Shown here: positions 37,627 to 49,813 of the stretch, piece after piece | How the letters are laid out: the number at the start of each line of letters is the position of its first letter | How positions within the stretch are numbered: position 1 is the stretch's first letter | Position numbers and translations under genes: made by a program | The notes under the pieces: model-generated | The model's input: only the letters and a program-made list of their open reading frames with translations | What the model was told of the DNA's origin: nothing | Database searches by the model: none | Assembly (NCBI RefSeq): GCF_020184175.1 | Contig: NC_065531.1 | Coordinates: 44,041,213 to 44,105,212 of the forward strand | DNA: 64,000 nucleotides | Direction: 5' to 3' | Source: Aphis gossypii | Taxonomy: Eukaryota > Arthropoda > Insecta > Hemiptera > Aphididae

Positions 37627-38347
37627 TACAAATCATTACTTGATGTTATTATACAAATAAAATTAGAATTCTTTACAATGGTTTGTAATTATTAATTGCT
37701 AGACAATAATATTATTCAACTATAATTAAAAATTATCTTATATTTGGTAGTCATTTTAGTGATTGGAGTAAAATATTTTAAAAATAAAGGAGGGTTAAAT
37801 GAAGGCCTTATACCTCTAAAAGTTAATTAGGTATCTTGCAATAAAAAAAAATCATAAATAATGGAGTTGAAACAAAAAATGCACTTATGCATACATTAAA
37901 TTAAATAATAATAAGCTATTACTAATTAAACAAGTATCCTAATATCCTATACCATTTGTTCAAATTGTTCATACAAACATTGGTAGATTATCTTATGTTA
38001 CGAAATGTATTTTTATATTAATGATTTTCATAATTTCGTATCAAAGTAATAAATAAAATACACACAGTATTTTAGAATCAAGGCCGAAGTTTATTAACAA
38101 AATTATACAGTTTTCGGGATTCGACCGTAATACCGATGATTAAGACAATTTATGTAACTGTACCTAACTATTTATAATTAATTGCAACACTCACCAATCG
38201 AAAGCAGTATTAAAATTCAAATGAAAAACGTAAGGATAATATTATAAGCAATAGAAATGTCTTTCGGAAAAAATCTAATAAAATAATTTCGACATAACTT
38301 TAAGTTGTTGATCTTATTTTCAAATAACTTTTATCAATTTGATTGCT
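37627..38347. other. Short intergenic stretch 3' of hexokinase
   Basis: AT-rich; apart from the hexokinase poly(A) signal nothing was recognised before the inverted-repeat arm that begins near 38348. Confidence 0.45.
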
Positions 38348-39881
38348 ATACTGCAGCCACTGAGATAGATAAGAATATACTGGAGCGCGGACTTGCCTAT
38401 GCTCGTATGTTACGAAAAACGGGCCGACGTATTTTTCGTTACCCCCACTCCTGTATGGCAAGAAATTGAACTGCCATACCAATAACATTGAAAAACTACA
38501 CATTTTAACTTGACACAACTCTGGGATAAATGGTCGTATTACGTTAACTTTGGTATCAAAATTTTTGTTTTTATGTGTACTTCAAACTTGTATTTACAAA
38601 AAATAAAAATAAAATCTCTGAACATTTTTATTTATTTTTGTAATAACTCAGGTTTTTTGAGTGGGAATCTAGATATTAAAATTAGGATTTTAAATTTTAA
38701 TTGGATACTAATTTATATTTTATTACAATAGTTATAGAACCTATTAATTGCAATAAACAGCATGATTTTAAATTAAAAAATTAAAAATATATTATCAAGA
38801 CCATCTACATTACATTAAAAATATAATAATTAGATAATATATTATTCACCTATGGAATTGAATAGATTTTAATTTACTTTCCTTGTTCCAACTCTTTGTA
38901 CATCTAAAGGCCGAACATGACAAAACCATTTTTATATGGAAATTAACTTAAAGTCTCAATTACCTTATATAATTAATAAAATGTAAAACATGTTATTAGT
39001 AAATACACAAAACAAAAATAGTGAATACTATGCATGAGATAAGTGTAGGTATTAGATTTTCTAATAGTAGTCTAATATTTCTAATAGTTAGCCACAACAT
39101 CAGAAAACAATGCCTTTATTATGATAATTATTTTTATTTATTTCTATTATATGAAATTTTTTACCACCCTTAAACATTTTTTAAAACTATATACAAATGA
39201 CATCTATTTTATTTTATGTTATTTTTATTATGATTAATCTCTTATAGATACTTCAAATGTATATTTTATACCTATAATTTAAAATATTTGGTGTATTATT
39301 TTATTAATATTATTATGATATAAAAGTAGTTACAAATTATTATTAAACGAATATTTTATATAATATATATTATAAATACCTATGTCAAAAAAAGTGTTAC
39401 ATAATTAAGTTGATATAAAGGTACATTATAAAATTTAAAAAAAATGTATTTAGTTGGTACGGGGCTTTTTTTTCCAAGATTCATTATGATAAAATTATTA
39501 AAATTGTATTTTTAATATTAATTTCATTAAATAATATAAATTATAATATGGTATCGCGTGATGAGTATTATACTATTTATACTACAGCGTGGGCAATTTT
39601 GTTTTTAATAAAAATGTTGTTCAGAGTTTTTATTTTTATATTTTGTAAATATAAGTTTGAAGTACACATAAAAACAAAAATTTTGATACCAAAGTTAACG
39701 TAATACGATAATTTATCCCAGAGTTATGTCAAGTTAAAATGTGTAGTCTTTCAATGTTATTGGTATGGAAGTTCAATTTCTTGCCATACAGGAGTGGGGG
39801 TAACGAAAAATACGTCGGCCCGTTTTTACATCATAGTCCGCGCTCCAGTATATTCTTATCTATCTCAGTGACTGCAGCTAT
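38348..39881. repeat. Long inverted repeat, arms of about 280-290 bp around a 960-bp centre
   Basis: The left arm (38348-38640) and right arm (39601-39881) are near-identical inverted copies. Shared blocks include CTGCAG with CACTGAGATAGATAAGAATA, CTGGAGCGCGGACT, CGTATTTTTCGTTACCCCCA, CCTGTATGGCAAGAAATTGA, AACATTGAAA, GTTAACTTTGGTATCAAAAT and TCAAACTT. By eye the match is roughly 90 percent or better with a few small indels. The centre (38641-39600) is AT-rich and has no transposase frame. This could be a foldback element or two copies of one repeat in opposite orientation. The right arm ends about 390 bp upstream of the eIF3k start codon. Target duplications were not identified. Confidence 0.8.
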
Positions 39882-40272
39882 TTGATGATAGTGTGTTATC
39901 CGATAATGATAAAACTACTGATTGTAAAGTGGATGATTTTTGAAGAAAGTGTGATGAAAATTCAAAATACAACAGTGTTGCTCGCCAGCACAAGGCCACG
40001 GATAGTACCATATTTTAATGTACGTGTTGTGGGGGTTGTCTACACCGGTTCCCGGTTTTGCCGCATTGTCCATTTGCTTATCGAACTAGCTGTTAATGAA
40101 CACGGCCGTCCTAAAATTATAATCACACAAATAAAAAGTCATACGATCACGAGTCACGACGCGACTTACCATTTCTTCCTGTCTCCATAACCAGCGTGCC
40201 TGTAGTCCGTTTAATCATTTTATTAAAACTTTTGGGTGTTAATACTTTATTCGTTTTTTAATCGAACTAATC
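39882..40272 (+). promoter_or_regulatory. Upstream region of eIF3k
   Basis: Base composition is more balanced than nearby, with CpGs in 39980-40190. The first part (39882-40010) includes a frame fragment (LSDNDKTTDCKVDDF) that reads like worn transposon or gene debris, possibly linked to the adjoining repeat arm. The core promoter was not located. Confidence 0.35.
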
Positions 40273-41767
40273 ATGGCCGAAGCAATGAGACAAACGGTAG
40301 CGTCACTTTTGCAGGGCATCGAAAGGTATGTTTAGTCATTTCAGCGCGTTGTTGATCTCGTCTTTTCGCTTTCTTCAGCAAATTTCACATGCATTTAACT
40401 GTTCACTTTTAGATACAATCCCCAGCATTTGTCCACCCTTGAACACTACGTGGAAGTACAGTCTCAAGAGAACACGTACGATCTAGAAGCGAACCTTGCA
40501 GTCCTCAAAATATATCAATTTCATCACGATTATAATTTGGATATCACTGTTCAAATCATGTTGAAGGCGATCACCAACTTTCCTCACTCTGATTTCGTGC
40601 TGTGCAAATGTCTGTTGAATGAAAAATTGGTAAGAAATATTTTGGTTAGGTTCATCCATAATATTTTAATTAACGAGGTATACTGATTTTGAAAGAATAA
40701 AATGGTTTAGATTTTTAAGATTAAACAGCTCATTTAAATACTATTAAGTAATTTTTACTTAATTAATAATTACTAAATAGAATACTCCAATCTTTTCAGT
40801 TTAAGAATGCATCAGGTGGTGACTGAAAACTAGTGTTGTTGGGACATAAAATCCCAGCCATCTGTGATTATGGCCAAAAAAAAAAGAAATAAATAACAAT
40901 AAATTGGTATGATAAAATTAATTTTTTGGCTGCCACCTGATACATACTTAACCTTAAAATAGGTGCTCCATTCACATTTAGAAGCGACCAGTTTTGGTTG
41001 ATGGTGCACTGGTCATACGTTGTTTCTCCCTGTTTAATCAACCACCAGTAATATAAACAGAACGACACCATACCCATACACTGAAGTTGACTACCTGGCT
41101 CTCTTCTTTAATGTAAATGGAGTATAGTAATATTAAAGTGTAGCTATTAATATTGATCATTCAATTTAAGTTTTGAACTTTTCATAGTACCAATTACTGA
41201 GTTATAACTTTAAATAATTTATCAAATCTTTGAAAATATGTTATTAATTCATACTTTATTGTTCTTATGTACTGGTTATTCAATTTATTTAAATATATAT
41301 TGACTGAGTTTATTAAATAATTTAGTGTCAAGAAGCTCCATTAAGTCAAGTATTGTTCTTGGCTGATTTATTGGAAAACTGCAACTTCAAAGAATTTTGG
41401 TATAATGTTCATTCCACGCCTGAACTATATGCTAAAGTTAATGGGTTTTTAGATTCTGTGCGCAAATTTGTGTGCCATGTGATTGGTATTACATTTCAGT
41501 CTATCGAAAAACATTTTCTTATGGAATTACTGGGAGGGATTGACGGTATGTATTAATCAATTATATTAAAGTTCAATTTACCATAATTAATAATCATTCT
41601 TTTCAACAGACGCTGCTTTAAAACATTGGATTCTAAAATACAATTGGAAGGAACTGGACAATAAATATGTGTTTGTAGCTAACCAAGATGAAAATATCAA
41701 AACCAAAAATATTACTGAGAAAATTGATTATGAAAATATTTTGGGTGTTATGGCAAGTTGTCGTTAA
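40273..41767 (+). CDS. eIF3k: Translation initiation factor eIF3 subunit k
   Basis: A small non-essential-core subunit of eIF3, which binds the 40S ribosome during initiation. Four exons, 40273-40325, 40413-40629, 41326-41545 and 41610-41767, join in frame to 215 aa (human 218). Matches run the whole length: LLQGIERYNPQHLSTLEHYV, ENTYDLEANLAVLKIYQF, MLKAITNFPHSDFVLCKCL, LFLADLLENCNF and SVRKFVCHVIGITFQSIEK. The C-terminal TEKIDYENILGVMAS follows. The N-terminal half is HEAT-like and the C-terminal half a winged helix in this family. Start: the ATG at 40273 aligns with the family start. Intron 2 carries a small hairpin element. It is tail to tail with PGM2, with 262 bp between stop codons. An AATAAA lies at 41831-41836. 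Confidence 0.97.
40801..40951. repeat. Small inverted-repeat element inside eIF3k intron 2
   Basis: TTAAGAATGCATCAGGTGG at 40801-40819 is inverted at 40933-40951 (CCACCTGATACATACTTAA) with two mismatches over 19 bp, enclosing about 110 bp. This is the size and form of a small MITE or a transcribed hairpin. Target duplications are not clear. Confidence 0.4.
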
Positions 41768-42029
41768 TTTATAAAAGTTGTAAATTCAAATGCATTTTTA
41801 TACCAATATTTAATACATATGTTTATTTACAATAAATAATTGAAATAATTGGATTATATTCTTTTCATTGGAATGTTTAAGTATGACTATTGACCACTGT
41901 TCGCTTCTATTTAATAACTACCATCAAATCCAGTATTAATTTAAAAATTAATTTTATAACAATCTTGAATCTATTTTAAATTTTAAATTAATATACAAAA
42001 TAATCTGAGTAATGTCTATTTGTCTTTAA

Positions 42030-44525
42030 CTAGTTATTGCGAAAAATAAGAGAATTTTCTTGTGGTTTTAAAAATTCTTCAATTATTCCTTCCACCATTT
42101 CATCCAGGACGCTTTTCAATTTGTTAACATCACTAAAAATAAATTTAAATATTAAATTATATAAAGCATTGTAAGTTAAATAGTAAAAAAAAAAAAACAT
42201 TAAATAAGACTTACGAAGAATTTTCAGGTTCACTGCATAATTCAGCATAATATTTTATTTTGGGTTCTGTTCCACTTGTTCGTAATGTAGCAATCAAACC
42301 ATTATCAAAATGAAATGTTATCATTTGAGATGATTTTGATACAGACAATACTGGTTTATGATCTATAGTACTGGAATCATATCCAGTTGTCATATCTCGA
42401 ACCGATTTAATTGAATATCGTCCTCCGAGAATGGATTTTGGATACTGTAAAAATGAAAAGATAAATTAAAACTTGCAACATATTATGAGTGATATTGAAA
42501 GTTACATTGTTTGGCTGATTATTATTTTGTCTAATTGATTCAAATATTTTCTTTATCATCAAGCTATCGTTGCATATAAAATACGAGTTTACGGATAAAT
42601 GCCAACCATATCTAATACAAAATAAAATAGTTTTATTTCCAAAATAAATATTAAATTTAAAATTAACCGTTACTGTTTGTATATAAATTCTAAAGCTGAA
42701 GATAATGTTCTATTTTCTTTTTCTAAGTATATAGCTAGTTCTGAAATTTTAACAGCAGCAGATATTCCATCTTTATCCAGAACCTCACTGCTGCACATGT
42801 AACCAATAGACTCTTCAAAGGCATAAATTACGTTATATCCTTCAGCAGACAGCTGATCAGCTCTATTTCCCATCCACTTGAACCCAGTGAGTGTTTCCTA
42901 AAAGTTAAAATGTTAATTATAATTTGTTAATAGCATAAACTAAGATATTAATTTTGGCTTGTGATGTTAAGTACTTCAAATTTGATGCCTTCAATTTTAG
43001 CCATGGATTTAAGTATTGCAGATGATACTGTGCTTGATAATACAACCAATTTAGGATTTGTTTTACCGTGTATTTTTTTGTATGTATGTATCACCCACCA
43101 CCCTAACAAAGCTCCAAGTTCGTTTCCAGTAAATATTTTCCAGTCATTGCTACCTATCCTAAAAATAAAATGTGCTTTATCATTCATTCTAACTAAGAAT
43201 ATTTTATAATAATTATATAATATTTATGTTACGGATGTTCAGCTACAGCTAATCTGTCGGCATCAGGATCGTTAGCAAGTATAATACGACTACAGTTGTT
43301 TTCAGCTGTTTCTATTGCCAATTTTAATGCACTTTTACCCTCTTCTGGGTTTGGGAATGGAACAGTTGGAAATTCTGGGTTTGGATCTTTTTGTTGTTCA
43401 ACAACTACCACTGGCTATATATTGTGATTCAAATAGGTATTATAATAGCTAACGCATCAATTAATTTATTAAGATATATTCATGACAAATGCAATTTTGT
43501 TAATTTCCATAAATACTCACATTAAATTTTGCATTTTCAAACACATTTTTTATATAATTATAGCCTACACCATGCATAGGGGTATATGTGAAAACTGTAT
43601 TTGTATTCTTTTTATCCAAATTAGGAAACAACATTTTGTCAACATAACAGTTGTAATGTTTCTGCAGGTCAATTAATGGATTTACTAACAAATTATTACT
43701 ATAAATGTCTTCAGTATTCCAAACATCTTCAGGCTCTAAATGTTCAGTAATACTTTTTTCAATATTTTTGTCAATCGGAGAGATAATCTGGAAATATATT
43801 TGAACATTTATATAAGTTATAAGGTGACTAGCGGAATCACTAATATTTTTTAAAACTTTCTAACTTGTGCTCCATTTTCCCAGAATACTTTATAACCATT
43901 ATCTTCTTTTGGATTATGTGACGCAGTTACCATTATCCCACCACAACATTTGTATAACTTTATTCCGAAAGCCACAAATGGAGTTGGGCAGACTTCATTC
44001 ATTAGATATACTTTGACAGAATGTTTTAAGAAAACTTGTGATGTCAATTCTGCAAATCTAAAATGATTTAAAACAATTAATAAAATTCACATTATTTAAG
44101 GGAATTTTGTTCCACAACCTTCTACTATTATATCTTCCATCATATCCAATAATGATACCGGATGTTTTTAATGAATCCCCAAAGACACTAAGCATGTAAT
44201 ACAAAAGCCCTTGAGCAGATTGTATGACTACTAGATCATTCATCCGTTTGAAACCGGGACTCATCGCTCCTCTCAGGCCCGCTGTTCCAAATGACAGGCG
44301 ACCATCAAACATATTTTTTATTTTATCCACATTTTTCTCTACAAGTATTTCTGCTAGTTCGACAGCATATTGTTGTGACTGAAAATCACAACTAAATAAG
44401 TTAAATAATGCTACTAATAATGTTCTATGGCAAAACTGTTCGAACAATAAAGCTCATACTTGATTCCATGAAAGCCAATTTTTCACTAGTAATTCTAAAT
44501 ATTCTGGCAGGAATGTTGTATCCAT
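42030..44525 (-). CDS. Pgm2: Phosphoglucomutase-2 / phosphopentomutase (PGM2 type)
   Basis: Alpha-D-phosphohexomutase of the PGM2 branch; family members interconvert ribose/deoxyribose 1- and 5-phosphates and, more weakly, glucose phosphates in the cytosol. Ten minus-strand exons: 44525-44460, 44378-44119, 44057-43865, 43787-43521, 43414-43233, 43158-42975, 42897-42674, 42611-42506, 42444-42215 and 42132-42030. They close to 604 aa (human PGM2 612). Motifs: FGTAGLRGAMSPGFKRMND, catalytic Ser155 in TASHNPKEDNGYKV and the metal loop DPDADR (311-316). The sugar region reads FEESIGYM after TLTGFKWMGNRA, and the phosphate site RTSGTEPKIKYYAEL begins near 549. EQQKDPNPEFP fits PGM2 rather than PGM1. 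The exon 2 donor is a weak GTTGTG. A reverse-strand AATAAA lies at 41822-41827. Confidence 0.96.
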
Positions 44526-45014
44526 TTCGTTTTCAAGAAGTAACTTTATTATGCTATTAATTGTAAATTTTAACTTTCCACTGTTGTTTTTTTAATTCAG
44601 TAATTGGGTCATAAGTAATTTACTAATATGTATAGACAAAGAAAATGGTTGTTTATTAAAAATATTATTATTTATTATCTTATTTTACTATTCGCGATTA
44701 TTATGAACGTATAATATAATAAACGCATTCAATGTATGTATTGTGTTATATAGAATTTTGTACTTATCTAAGGTTTTATAAAAGTGGTATTACAAAATAA
44801 TTGTAATTTTTCAAATACACATACACACGACCATACCTATCCTATGACTATATCACATAACTAATACAAGTACAGTCTATTAACGTATTTTTATCAACGT
44901 TGATAACAGAGCAATTCTGTCTGACGTTTACTAATCTAATAAAAAATTTAATTCATTGACATTTTTTAAATTGTTTCATAACAGTATGGTAAATTTTTTT
45001 AGCCTTAAGCATGA

Positions 45015-45044
45015 CCACGATTTAAGATACATCTTAAACCGTGG
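45015..45044. repeat. Hairpin related to the palindrome at 26205
   Basis: CCACGATTTAAGAT pairs with ATCTTAAACCGTGG across a 2-nt loop, 13 of 14 pairs. The CCACGG-TTTA-GAT core is shared with the 24-bp palindrome upstream of menin, suggesting a dispersed short palindromic repeat family. Confidence 0.6.
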
Positions 45045-45312
45045 GCATAACGAGAAAAATTATTTAAAGCTACAAAATAATGTATACAATTTCTAGATTT
45101 TGGTAAAAATTAAAACTTAACTATTATTAACTTCTTATATGGATTGTCTGTCTTTTGTAATTTCTAAGTTTCATTATTTTGAAAAGTAGGTATAGGGAAT
45201 ATTTTCTTCCATAGTATCTTCTAGATTTAATTTGGTACATGGCTAAATAATTTAATTTAGCCATGATTTGGTACTCATAAACTCATAGGTAACAAACTTA
45301 CTACGTTCAACA

Positions 45313-45478
45313 CTGGCGGGCTCAGAGGGATGATGGGGGACATATCCCCTGTGGGTTTTTTTTTTTTTTTTTAGTCTTCAAACATGACTGGATTATGGAT
45401 CTCGTTTATCAAAATAATGTAAAATAATACATTTTTATTTATGACAGCCCCCACTATACCAAATTTTCCTACGCATGC
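45313..45478. mobile_element. Possible small non-autonomous element with CACTGGC-like ends
   Basis: The left side begins ACACTGGCGGGCTCAGAGGG and the right side ends CGCATGCCACTG, weakly inverted. A long T-run (about 45356-45373) and GGGGGACATATCCCC lie inside. Ends are imperfect and no target duplication is evident, so this is a weak call. Confidence 0.25.
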
Positions 45479-46648
45479 CACTGAAGTCCCAACATTTAAA
45501 ATATTCAAAGTTGGAACATTTTAACTGCTCCAAAAATGATGGCTCTTAAAAATAAAAATGGTGTTGGTCAAATAATATAAAGGTTAGATTAATGTTGTTC
45601 GATCAAATATTATTACCTTACTACCTTGGTATTATCAGTTAATACTACCTAAAATAAAAGCACATTAATTTTAAAATGAAGATTTATTAAAAGTGCAATA
45701 CTATACCACCTATTTAGTAATACTGTAAGTGTTTAATGTACACTTACCTATGAATTATAAACTATATTGAAATGACAGTATTACAATACCGTCAATCTCA
45801 ACAGAAGATTTGACTTTTAAGTACATTGACTATTATGGCCTACACGACTACACCTATAATGGCATGGATAGAACATGCGGTGACAGTGACTGTAATAAAT
45901 TAAAGGTGGGTTAATGTATTATAGTTAACAATCGTTTAGACATTTATCACATAAGACTTTTGAGAAATACACAAGAATAAAGCATAAAAGTTACAAGTAT
46001 GCAATATTATAGAGCTTTGTGATATAATTTTAGAACTTATAATTGTGAAAAATGTAATTCATAAAAACTAATGAACAATTTGAAAGCCTTAAATGAAGAA
46101 AGTATGCATAATACTACCTGCAGGCTTTAATGCATATTATATGTTTGCACTTGAAGATAAAGCCAAAATCACTGATAAACCTTTGATAAATGAAGTGGAT
46201 ATAATATTATATTTGATGAAGTGAACGTATAGAAATGTAATTTTAATATGTTTAAGTTAAAGTGACTCACAGCCAGTCTATTCAGATCTTATAATTTATA
46301 CAATTAATTTATTTTTCGATTACAAATCAACAACAAAATCTATTTTTCCTCAAGTAAAAAATACTAGAAACATTAAATGTTTTAACCTCTTAAAAATACA
46401 ACACTATCAGAAATGTTTGTAGTCTAGTCTTTTAATATTTACTACTATAAACTGAAAAAAATATTGTAAAATTAACATTCAATCATCAACGCTCAATACA
46501 GTATCTCAAAACATTTTGTTCAACAATTTTCTCTATTTCTTACACTTGAATAATTAATTAAAATCAATTAAAAAGTACAATAACACACATCCACAAACAT
46601 ATCCTATATATTAGCTGTTTAAGAACTAAATGCATATATAATCTAATC

Positions 46649-46874
46649 CAGGGGTCTCCAAACTTTTTTATTCAAGGGCCACAAAAAATATCATTCTCTC
46701 TTAGCGGGCCAAAAGTTTATACACATATATTATAACACATTAACACATACAAATTTTAATTTTTAAATGTTAGATATATCATCTCGAATATTTATTATCC
46801 TAGAGCGCCGCGGGCCGGTTAAAATTTGTTCGAGGGCCGTATCCGGCCCACGGGCCGTAGTTTGGAGATCCCTG
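46649..46874. mobile_element. hAT-type MITE with perfect 8-bp target site duplication
   Basis: A 226-bp element has terminal inverted repeats CAGGGGTCTCCAAAC and GTTTGGAGATCCCTG (14 of 15 match) and is flanked on both sides by ATCTAATC (46641-46648 and 46875-46882). CAG..CTG ends with an 8-bp duplication are the hAT superfamily signature. The interior is GC-richer with GGGCC motifs and has no ORF, so it depends on a transposase made elsewhere. The intact duplication and near-perfect ends suggest a fairly young insertion. Confidence 0.9.
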
Positions 46875-47129
46875 ATCTAATCCACCAGAACCTACTACAA
46901 TTAAAAAAAAATATATATATGATAATATAAAAATAATTTTATTTGCATATAAAGTTAGAGAAATGTATAAAATACACATAATATTTCATATTCAATTCAA
47001 CATAGCAATGAATAAAGGCTTAATCTCAAAAATGTGAACTTATTTAGAGTGAAGGTTTTTTTATTATTATTTATTTGTAAAACGAGTAGTGATTATACAT
47101 GAGGTTGATTTTAACACTATTACAACAAT

Positions 47130-49813
47130 TTACTGTTGTTTACATTCAGCTGGGTTGACTTGTTTGTTCAACAATTTATCCTGACGTGGATTGTATTCAG
47201 GATCATTACCAGTTTCTTCATCTTCATCGTCATCATCGTCTTCATCATTATCAGACTCTTCCTCATCATCATCTTCATCATAATCATTTTCATCCAATAA
47301 TGCTTCACCTATTATATGATTAAAAATCAGAAATTTATATTATTATTATTTAATATATTAAAGAAAAAGTATTAACCAATTCATACCTGTATAATACAGA
47401 ACAGCTCTAGGAATTATTCTTTCACGGATGTAATGGCCGATTTCAAAATCTGTTGTCAACAAATTATCAATTTCTTCGTCAACTTCAGTTTCTGGATCAT
47501 CTGGCACTGAAATTACATAACAATGTAATTACAAATGTGAGCAAACGTATAACATTAAATAAACTTAAAAGGATTAGTTTTTCTAATAGAAAAAAAACTT
47601 TTAAGTTAATTACAACAAATTGCAGTTTTAATTGTGAAAATTAGATACCTATCATAATATAAATATTAATTTTGTTATTGGCTCAATTAAAGCCACAATT
47701 ACACTATTTGTCAAAGTGGTAGTTGTTTAAGCCAGTTAATATTAGCATTATGGAAGGACAAATCAGTCAGATTAAATAATTTGTCAAAATCAATCTAAAA
47801 TGCTTTTTTACAAAAAATTATATTGGAAAATTAAATGAAATTTCATAGATAAACAAATTTTAATTGAGTCCTTATATATATTTAACTATCTTAATTTTCA
47901 AGATTAATAACTCACCAGTAGGAGGACTGAAGAAATGGAAGAATGATACATTTTGTACAGTCTTGTTAACAAAGCGAACAGCACCCTTCACCTTATGTTT
48001 TTGTTTCTTCTTAACTACTTTCACTGTCACATTCTTTCCTTTATTCCATTGAATAGTGCAACCCTATATTTATATTGATATTATTTTAAGTTTTTTCTAT
48101 TTGTTTAATATATATAAATACATACTTTGCACTTGAAAATTTCAGGTCCTTCAAAACTTAATGGATTGTTCTTTTCGGGAACACATTTCATTTCATATTC
48201 CTTAGTTAATACAGTATTGGTAAACCATTCATTAGGAGAAAAATGGAATTCCAAAGCAAAACCCTACAATAATAAATAAATAAGAATAAAAAAAAAAAAA
48301 TGAGTTGTGCCTAAAGAAATATACCATGGGTTCTTCCAACAGATAAACTTTGATATCTGTCAAATGACTAAGAATAGGTTCATCATGGGGTTGAATCATA
48401 TCACTGATAAGACTTGTATTCTTTAAAATAGTTAGCCAAAAGTCTGGAATGCCTTTTAAATTGTCGTTAGTACTGTCTACAACAGCATCACTGTTAACAA
48501 AATTATTTACAATTTTTCATATAACTTAAAAAAATAATAATTACATATATATTACTATAATAATTATAATAAATATAAATAATACACTTACGCTTTTGAT
48601 TCTTCAAGTTTTATTTTTCCTTCCATATCTGTAGAGAGATCTTTAACATCATCTTCTTCATCTGAAGGAAAATCACATTCTTCTTCGGTAGGTTCATAGT
48701 TTCCTTGAACTATATCACTTCGCTAAAATAAATAATATATTAAACCGAAATATTTAGAGTATATTATTATGTATTTTACCTTATTATAATATTGCAAATA
48801 CTCTTTATGATATTTGCATTCAAGAACATGAAGCTCAGTGTAGAATTTAGTATCAACATCAGTCTGCGCTACAAGTAACTTTTTCAAGGCCTTCACACGT
48901 TTCTTCACAACTGGTGGAAGAATCTAAATAATTAAGTATTAATCATAAAAATATTTCTGAATTTGGTTTACATTTTTAAATTTAATGTATTTATAAAAAA
49001 ACTTTTAAATAAACTAAGAGAACAAATATAATACATTGACTTAAATAGTCTAATCAGAATAAAAATATCCACTCAACCGTACACAACTCATCTCGTTCAC
49101 CACCGTCATCTGTATAGTATACACAGCAACAGTGGTGGTCGACAACTGAAAACCAACCACAGCATACTTCAATTCCACCAGGGGTGTCAAGCCGTCTGGC
49201 GGCTCAATATGTATGCACGAAAGTGGGAATTCTTATTCTGAATTGACTATAATATTCAATTAATCAAATTTAATAATTACATATAATAGGTATCAGTTAG
49301 ACCCTAACCTTTAGGTATTCATATTTTTAAGAATATTAATAATATATGTTATGCATCACTTTTGTTACTTTTAATTATTTTCTGGATATGACAATAAATG
49401 ATGTGAGCAAGAAGGCAGTAATGGGATACCAAATTTCCCTCTTTGCCCACGATTTCGACATAAAAAAAAGGTATTCATAGTTTTGGAGGGAAAATTTATT
49501 TTTATCAGTATTTCATAAAAATGTAAGTAAGCAATATTAAATTAACTATTAATTATTTTTCTAATAATAAAGTTAAATTAAAAACTTATTGAAATTTTAA
49601 CTTGATATGAAAAAAGCAAAACTCAAATTAATGAATAAAATTGCCACAAATATATTAAAATTAATTTTCACTAAGAATATGGTATTAAAACAAAGATCTT
49701 ACTGGCATTATATCATCTCCTTCACCTCTAAAACCAGATTTATGTTTTAATGGAGCGTCCTGTTCCATTTCAGAACCAGATGATGAAGAATCATTGTCAT
49801 TTTCTGCAGACAT
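47130..49813 (-). CDS. Nap1: Nucleosome assembly protein 1, histone H2A-H2B chaperone
   Basis: NAP1 carries H2A-H2B between cytoplasm and nucleus and loads it on DNA. Eight minus-strand coding exons: 49813-49703, 48923-48780, 48722-48592, 48490-48325, 48263-48126, 48063-47916, 47506-47387 and 47308-47130. All phases close to 378 aa (Drosophila Nap1 about 370). Visible: a Ser/Asp-rich N-terminus, the long dimerisation helix (ALKKLLVAQTDVDTKFYTEL), and the fold core (KGIPDFWLTILKNTSLISDM, LTDIKVYLLEEPMGFALEFH). A basic loop (KVVKKKQKHKVKG), SFFHFFSPP, DFEIGHYIRERIIPRAVLYY and a strongly acidic tail follow. The last residues, NPAECKQQ, match the CaaX-like end of vertebrate NAP1L1. The ATG follows directly after an acceptor (AACAG|A), so an untranslated first exon exists upstream. 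Confidence 0.97.

Larger units (their letters stand above)
44526..47129. other. Intergenic region carrying small mobile elements
   Basis: It contains the PGM2 promoter side (from 44526), a hairpin at 45015-45044, a possible small element near 45313-45478, a hAT-type MITE at 46649-46874 and probably the NAP1 3' UTR (TTTATT near 47080). No coding gene was seen. Confidence 0.5.

Noticed and set aside
36166..44525. Idea that hexokinase and PGM2 form a functional sugar-metabolism cluster
   Set aside because: They are separated by eIF3k and a repeat, lie on opposite strands and show no shared control; proximity alone is not evidence.
49060..49210. GC-richer patch in NAP1 intron 1 considered as an exon or element
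   Set aside because: It has no in-frame conserved peptide and no clear terminal repeats; NAP1 phases close without it.
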